Positions 57,201 to 64,000 of a stretch of DNA of 64,000 nucleotides are shown one piece after another. The stretch spans positions 2,666,001 to 2,730,000 of the forward strand of contig JAHLMK010000005.1 of NCBI GenBank assembly GCA_019915135.1, in the 5' to 3' direction. The stretch comes from Strobilurus pachycystidiatus. Its lineage: Eukaryota > Basidiomycota > Agaricomycetes > Agaricales > Physalacriaceae. The notes below the pieces were generated by a model that was not told where the DNA came from, ran no database searches, and worked only from the letters and a program-made list of their open reading frames with translations. The translations under genes were made by a program, and so were the position numbers. Every line of letters begins with the position of its first letter. Position 1 is the first letter of the stretch.

Positions 57201-58146
57201 GATGGGGAGCCTATATCCCCACCTCCGATTCCGAGTAACCAGCCTTACTTGAACTTGGCAACGTAGGTCTTTCGCTGACTGTGGTGTCCTTGTATTCATG
57301 TCGACGATGGTGATTAGGTTCCGTATGGTGGTCCTCGCAGACGAGGTGCTTGAATCGTTCTTCGAGTCAGATCTTTCTGGGTCGTTTCGATTGGACCCTC
57401 TACCGGATCTGGAACTGCCTGCTTCGAACAGTGGTCTCCTGGGTGATATCTGGTCGACCATCGCCACGGACTCGAACAAGAAGATATTCAACATGTTCAC
57501 GGATGAGCTCGGCAAGACGATTGGCAAACATCAGGCGGGTGTTATTCACTCTTCTAGCCTAACCGAAAGGCTAATGCATTCCTTTTTTTCAGGTCATCCA
57601 TCGACCATCTATCGGCCGTTACACGAAATTGGAGGAACCGAAAGCCCGGGAGTCACTTCTTACGCCTGGGATGCGGCATTCCGCATCCAAGTCAAGCCTG
57701 CGATCCTCGGACAGCTCGAGCACCATCCCGCCTTCGTCGAGCTCAACGCTCACAGTCGACTCCGAAGGGGCGCCGCCAGTGCCCAAGAAGGATAAGGCAG
57801 ACCCCATACCGATGGTGCAAGCGGCAAGTGCGGCGTTGATGGAGCGCACGGCCTTCGCGATAGACAATGCTGAAGGGGACGATGAAGACGATGACTTCCT
57901 TGGTGATGACGACGATGTAGGTGGAGATGAGAATGTCATGGATGAGGTTTGTGATCTTGCTTTCTTCCGACGTGAATCCCTGGTTTTGATGTCGCATATC
58001 AGGTCGACGCTTTCCTGGAGGCTCACGATTCAGGTCTCACTGAAGCCGACAAAGAGGTGGCGAAAGGTATGTTGGATTTTCCATTTGCATCTGACAGGCA
58101 ACTAACGAGGCTCGTAGATCTATTGAACGCAGAGCCATTGAAATAA
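54270..58146 (+). CDS. GRAM-TBC-EF-hand Rab GTPase-activating protein (Mdr1/Gyp2, TBC1D8/9-like)
   Basis: Activates GTP hydrolysis by Rab GTPases on membranes. GRAM-like segment: AGKLYLIAPYLAFASLDRKS, RFTIPLSTVRRVERLNARAG. TBC domain: ATRLVQVGLPNRLRGEMWET, IEKDLHRSLPEYAGYQSEEG (IxxDxxR arginine finger), FRNPELGYCQAMNILAAAIL (glutamine finger), YMSEEQAFWLLEVLCDRLLP, PWFLSLFINSMPMIFAFRIV. A calcium-type EF hand follows: LHDKNKDGFLTKDEVLTLSE. The C-terminal tail is Ser-rich then acidic (DDEDDDFLGDDDDVGGDENV). About fifteen introns of about 50-60 nt, all joining in frame, including one with a GTTGGT donor (about 55545). Start at ATG 54270 (MSTISTALRNFKEPTKEELT) is the least certain part: relatives have a longer N-terminus. 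TAA at 58144-58146. Confidence 0.9.
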
Positions 58147-58348
58147 TAAGAGTTCCTTGATTACATTGCTTTCTACCTGCATTTGACGGACTTTCGTTGT
58201 ATCATTATTTAACCTTCTCGCTTCCGTGCTTAGCAAAAATGTACATTTACATTTACAGGGTTTTGGACGGACAGAAAATTAGAGAAATCTGCAGAAAGTA
58301 GGATCCAAAAGTGTTCTTACATGTACTTACAACGATATGGCATCAGTG

Positions 58349-59806
<1,458 letters not shown>

Positions 59807-60780
59807 GACGATAAAATATTCCGGAAAGAAGCGATCGTGGGAATGTCATCTCAATGTGGCAACATTCCGCGCAGAACTCGTTGCCGCAGGTTTGGTCCTT
59901 TTCGGCAAGCCTGCTTGTCGTGAATCGTAGTTCACTTCTCATTTCTCCCGCTATCATCGAAGGCGTCTCATCCTCGCGCTCAGATACACACATTGGGAAC
60001 AAGTGCACTTACTGCCCTGCCTCGGCTCCTGGCAAGCTCCTGGGCAACTGGAACAGAAGCAAATTCTCTCAAGGGTCATAGGCTATCTACAAATCCAATC
60101 ACGGCGACCTGCGGCAGGATCCGATTTGTAGAACAAAGTCCAAGCTAGTTCAAGCCCCACGATGGTTCTTGTGTTCCTTTGGGCCAGGCGTACACTGTGT
60201 AAGCGGCAGTTCTTGCACATTACATCTGCATAATGGCCTCCGCGGTCTGTTCAATCGTACGTCCGATTCGTACGCCGTACTGTATTGAAAGAGAGATATT
60301 CGCGGTTGCCTTTGTCATTATGTTTTAGCATGTTCTTACAGATCCTTAGTGCAGTTCGGGTGCAGTCTGGGTGCAGTTCCTGGAAATACTGAATCCTCAC
60401 AACCCTGCACAGACTACGCGTAATTTCCTTCATCTTGGTACGGCCATTGTCTCCTTTAGTGCGTCGTGGGAATCTAACGCGAGGCACTAGTGAATTGACC
60501 GCCCCGAACTTGAATGCTCCTGTGGTGGTCATGACACTCGAATTACGGCAACCTGATGCCCTTTGGCCCTTACGCAGCTTCCATTCGATCCACAGCGCGA
60601 CACTTCAAACGTGAACAGCATCGAACAGACCCAGAAAGGCAGTCCTAGTGTTAACGATCGGGCGGCTTTTCACGGAATATCATACAGTCTTTATATATAT
60701 GGACAGGTTGCCCGCCGCTTGTCATACCGTTCCTTAGGCTGCAAGTCTGTACCTTCTCCAGCCCCGGTACTGTAGCACGA
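59807..60780. other. Divergent spacer between WD40 and TEA-factor genes
   Basis: Nearly 1 kb with divergent genes at both ends. Pyrimidine-rich tracts and GTGCAGT direct repeats (GTGCAGTTCGGGTGCAGTCT at about 60350) occur. Frames such as 60251-60532 minus have no motif. A TATATAT sequence lies about 85 bases upstream of the TEA-factor ATG. Confidence 0.4.
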
Positions 60781-62158
60781 TGTCGACGCCATCGACAGCC
60801 TCATCTGCTCCCCGGCGGAGGACGAAGCATCTATTTGCAGGCGCGAACACTGCGATCACGGGTCGCAAGACCTGGAAGACATTGAAGAAGGACGACGAGA
60901 TCGTCTGGCCGCCTGCTGTTGAAGCGGTGCTTCTCGAAGGTACGAGCGCACGCTTTGTCTGTCGACTGTCGTGCTCATGAGTCCTTTAGCCTTGATGAAG
61001 TACAAACCCGCCTCTATCAGCGATCCTAAACGCGTCTTACTTCGATTTCCGCGGCGCAATCGATTCATATCCGAATACATACTCGACGCCACCGGCGTCT
61101 TCAGGACGGCGAAGCAAGTTGGAAGTCGTCTTCAACAACTCAGAGATACCTGCGAGGATGCTGAGAGTGGGTCTTCCAGATTTCTTGCTGGCACGGAAAT
61201 TAAAGTGTCCTTCATAGTTGTGAGCCTTCTTCTCCCACGACGGCCTGCTCCCTGCAAGCGAGCAAAGACTTTGCCATCCACGAGCCAATGTGTGCTTTCA
61301 CCCCTCCCGTCTCCCCATTCATCACCTTCTGTCTGGAGCCCTCAAACCTTCACGCCAGATGTGGAATCATCTATGGACTCGCCGGACACAGTGTCTTCCT
61401 TTGACATGTGGCCTGACGTGGCATCGATGTATCCTTCTGCCCCGAAAGAAGACACCAGTATCGATGCGGGTTATTTTCCACCAGTGTCTCCCTCAACCAC
61501 CACCAGCGTGCTCGTCCAGCTCGGTGATTCCTCAGTCCATTTTCCTCCGGCTTGCCGGTCCTCATCTGCGCCACATCTCAGGACGGTCTCACTCTTGGGA
61601 ACCTTGCCACTTTGGACCGTCCAGCCAACGGTGGCGTTCCGATCGCCGACCCTTCTCTCACATTCCCTGTATTCTTCCTTCTCGGTCCTCGTCAACAACG
61701 TCTGTGTACACACTGAGACGACACAGCTCGTCCTCCAGCCCGGCTCGCATCCGTACATTTATCAGACGCCATTCATACCGACGGGCTGGGCGCAACTTTG
61801 TCTAAACTCCTGTACGTATCCGTCATTTGCTCAATCGCCTGAGTATATGTCTGACCTGATGATTCAAGGTCTCAAGGACTGCGTTGTCGTGCAAGACATC
61901 ACAGAAGCTACGATGATTCCTGACGGGGCGAGGCGAAGCAGATTCGTGATGTCCATCTCGTACGAATTTGAAGATCTCAGCAATTGCGCCGGTGCCGACA
62001 ATTACCACGCTTGGTCGCCCGAAAGCGAGCTGGATCCTTTCGCAACTGCAGCTGTTCCTGCTGGGACATCCTACTGGAATCAGACAGTCCCTACTGGGTT
62101 GGGACTGGTGTTCCCATGGCAGACAGAAGGCAGTGATAACTCTTTCCCTCCTGTTTGA
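60781..62158 (+). CDS. TEA/ATTS-domain transcription factor (TEC1/AbaA/TEAD family)
   Basis: Sequence-specific nuclear regulator; family members control filamentation (Tec1) and development (AbaA). ATG 60781 begins MSTPSTASSAPRRRTKHLFA. The TEA domain is split by one intron: KTWKTLKKDDEIVWPPAVEA, VLLE | ALMKYKPASISDPKRVLL, RFPRRNRFISEYILDATG, VFRTAKQVGSRLQQLRDTC. It has helix 1 (VW-P---E-), helix 2 and the recognition helix (R-KQV-S-LQ-L). A second intron near 61172-61222 is 51 nt and stop-free, so it is easily read through. The rest is Ser/Pro-rich with a possible transactivation region (TVSSFDMWPDVASMYPSAPK) and ends in an aromatic tail QTEGSDNSFPPV. The upstream region has a TATATATATGG box. 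Length 395-412 depending on the second intron. Confidence 0.9.
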
Positions 62159-62548
62159 AGTGTCGGTTTCTTGTATATACTACCAATTTCATTCTTAGTT
62201 AAATTGAACTAGCTTCACGTTCTATCGTACATACAAATCAGTTTAACTCTTGTCCTATTCAAGCTACCACCGCTACCTATATGTGTTTCGATAACGATGC
62301 TTCACCGTACTTACATATGTGCGTTCAAAAGACGTTTGGACTCAGAAATAGGAACAAATAGCTAATACCAGCCTTGGTGAAATGATATTAGTCAAGCAAA
62401 TAGCAAACAACGCTCTGGTCCTGGAAGACTTGAAACTTTTTGAAAAGTGGCAGATGACTAGTTCAAGATGTTGTTACAAGATGATTCGGAGAGCTCATGA
62501 GTAAACACAAAAGAGAGTAGGTCCACCGCACCCCATACACACATAACA
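62159..62548. other. Convergent spacer
   Basis: 390 bases, AT-rich, between the TEA-factor stop and the F-box/LRR stop. Presumed polyadenylation region. No gene. Confidence 0.5.
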
Positions 62549-64000
62549 CTACCAAGGCGAAGCTAGAATTCCTCGCCTCCCATCACACGCCCTATGCCAC
62601 CTATAGCCCTGCGTGGGCCAAGCTTTCGGCAAATTTCTCGCATACCTCCTGGTTGTCAAGAAGCTCACATCCCGAATCTGTCGTTTCAACACCTTTGTCC
62701 TCTGCGCAAACTCCGGGGCCACCGCTGTGACCATATCCAACAACTCTTCTTCATCCTCTCGATCCCTTCGCTCTCTATCATCCCCAGTGACGATGACTGG
62801 CTGAGCCGGCATCGGCATTGGATTGGGGGGACCCATGTTAGCTGGCAGTGGTACGACGTAATCGCTATTCGTAGACGATGGCGGGGACCTGAACGCGTTG
62901 ATGCCCACAACTTGGAATGTCATGATTGGCGTTGCGAACCGGGAGCGTTCTTCGGCCAGGATGGATATGTAGAAGGCGGGTACGTCTTGCATACTTGCTT
63001 CGAGGCGGATGGTACGCAAGTCGGGACAAAGGACCGAAGACGATTGCTCGGGATTGGGGAAGAGGGCGGAGAGCATGGACTCAACGTTGGAGGATGAGTG
63101 TGAGCGAAGTATGAGGGTCTTCAGACAGGGGAGGGACTGGAAGGTCGTTCGCCATACGTCAGTGCCAGGACTGTCAATTGCGCTGGCGTTGCGAGAACTG
63201 TCTTCAAAAGAGGCGGTAGTAGCAGCGTGAAGGGGAAAGCGCCGGGTGATGCTGTTGACCTGATGTACGCCGTATTCTCCCTTCACCAGGATGACGCCGT
63301 CGACTACGGACACAAGATTGGTGATGGAGGTTCTGGAGCGTTGGCGGCGGTTGCTTTCCTGGATGAAGCGGCATTCCTTGATATCACGGATGTTGAGAAG
63401 ATGTTCGTTTGATTCTGGGAAGAGGTTGGAAAGGTCTTGGTTACCGTCCACCATTGTGTCGTCCCCCCATACATACAGAGATGTCGTTTGGAGGAGCTGT
63501 AGATGTTCGAGGAGACGGGTGACAAAGTGGATACTGCGAACACAACCGATTTCCACCTCGCGCAGACGTTCGAGGCGAACAATACGCTCTGGGCTGACCA
63601 TCGGAAGATCCTCGCTCGCAGGTAACGTCGGACCTGCCATCACCAGTACGAGTGTTTCGAGAAGGGGTGAATTCTCGAGGAAATTCAGGAAGCTGGACGT
63701 GGAGGGACGATTCATATGGCTCTGCCGATAGAGACAAAGTCGCGTCAAGTTGTGAAAGTAGTTATCTGGCCAGGAAGTGTAGTACTCCAGACACAGCTCC
63801 CGCAGACGAGGCATCTGTCCGCCGAACAGTGCTGTTAGATTGGGCGGAGGCGGGGAAGGGGTGCCCCAACCCACGTTCCACGATTGGTTCTCGTTTGAGA
63901 GGAGCGTCAGACTGGTGAGCACGGGAGCTGGGGTGGCCAGATTGGCATAGGGAGGCTGCTGATCGGAGCGAAGCCGCCACGGGTCGATGTGGAACTCGCG
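62549..64000 (-). CDS. F-box/LRR-type protein, C-terminal part (start beyond right edge)
   Basis: The frame is open from the window edge (FHIDPWRLRSDQQPPYANLA at 64000-63940) to a stop at 62549. LRR-like blocks: LTSLTLLSNENQSWNVGWGT, QMPRLRELCLEYYTSWPDNY, LENSPLLETLVLVMAGPTLP, FQSLPCLKTLILRSHSSSNV, CPDLRTIRLEASMQDVPAFY. This is the second half of the F-box family seen at 52 kb. The F-box itself lies outside the window. An intron-like stretch (GTGAGCTTC ... CACGCAG, 60 nt, a multiple of three) near 62610-62670 would shorten the C-terminus if spliced, so the last 50 residues are uncertain. Confidence 0.7.
   Translation of the reverse strand, partial: REFHIDPWRLRSDQQPPYANLATPAPVLTSLTLLSNENQSWNVGWGTPSPPPPNLTALFGGQMPRLRELCLEYYTSWPDNYFHNLTRLCLYRQSHMNRPSTSSFLNFLENSPLLETLVLVMAGPTLPASEDLPMVSPERIVRLERLREVEIGCVRSIHFVTRLLEHLQLLQTTSLYVWGDDTMVDGNQDLSNLFPESNEHLLNIRDIKECRFIQESNRRQRSRTSITNLVSVVDGVILVKGEYGVHQVNSITRRFPLHAATTASFEDSSRNASAIDSPGTDVWRTTFQSLPCLKTLILRSHSSSNVESMLSALFPNPEQSSSVLCPDLRTIRLEASMQDVPAFYISILAEERSRFATPIMTFQVVGINAFRSPPSSTNSDYVVPLPANMGPPNPMPMPAQPVIVTGDDRERRDREDEEELLDMVTAVAPEFAQRTKVLKRQIRDVSFLTTRRYARNLPKAWPTQGYRWHRACDGRRGILASPW

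Noticed and set aside
60251..60532. Minus-strand frame upstream of the TEA factor
   Set aside because: No motif, no partner exon, and it lies in the promoter spacer of two divergent genes.

Overview
This window is nuclear DNA of a mushroom-forming basidiomycete (Agaricomycetes). The evidence is the gene structure (many exons, GT-AG introns of about 48-62 nt), several F-box/leucine-rich-repeat genes, and transposons of the KDZ and Plavaka groups, which are typical of these fungi. No name is claimed for the species. Host genes were recognised by motif, and splice sites were set by hand from reading-frame continuity. No search or aligner was run.  Host genes, left to right: the 3' part of a DGAT2-type acyltransferase (1-716, +); a decayed short-chain dehydrogenase (965-2183, -); a Golgi pH regulator/GPR89 channel-like protein (2517-4240, +); an F-box protein (4777-6307, -); a single-exon F-box-like protein (14433-15800, +); a wax-synthase-type MBOAT acyltransferase (49772-51019, -); a large F-box/LRR protein (52111-53928, +); a GRAM-TBC-EF-hand Rab GAP (54270-58146, +); a WDR5/Swd3-type WD40 protein (58349-59806, -); a TEA/ATTS-domain transcription factor (60781-62158, +); and an F-box/LRR protein cut by the right edge (62549-64000, -).  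Two mobile islands interrupt this background, with only the 14.4-15.8 kb F-box gene between them. Island 1 (about 7178-14166) is a Plavaka-type transposon. It has short TGTCGGAA inverted ends and subterminal arrays of TCAGAC/TCAGGC motifs. It carries a zinc-finger transposase plus two accessory genes, one of them apparently of the DUF6698 type.  Island 2 (16063-49284, about 33.2 kb) is the main discovery. It is bounded by 57-bp imperfect inverted repeats, by ACTCAAG/ACTTGAG subterminal arrays inside both ends, and by an identical heptamer GCATCGA directly outside each end. It reads as one giant KDZ-class element. Cargo: a KDZ transposase with a CxC-type zinc cluster, an Spt5-like KOW protein, two acidic DNA-associated-looking proteins (one HMG-like), a tail-anchored membrane protein, an RNase H1 N-terminal/viroplasmin-fold protein, a mini-gene with two KDZ motifs in swapped order, and several small unknown proteins.  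The giant element is itself layered. A 597-bp hAT-type MITE (23851-24447) with a perfect 20-bp TIR and 8-bp duplication sits inside the RNase H1-N gene. A second, apparently coding-intact Plavaka element of 10.8 kb (31689-42488) has replaced the 3' end of the KDZ transposase and the 5' end of the Spt5-like gene. It has no visible target duplication, which suggests a deletion or recombination event rather than a simple insertion.
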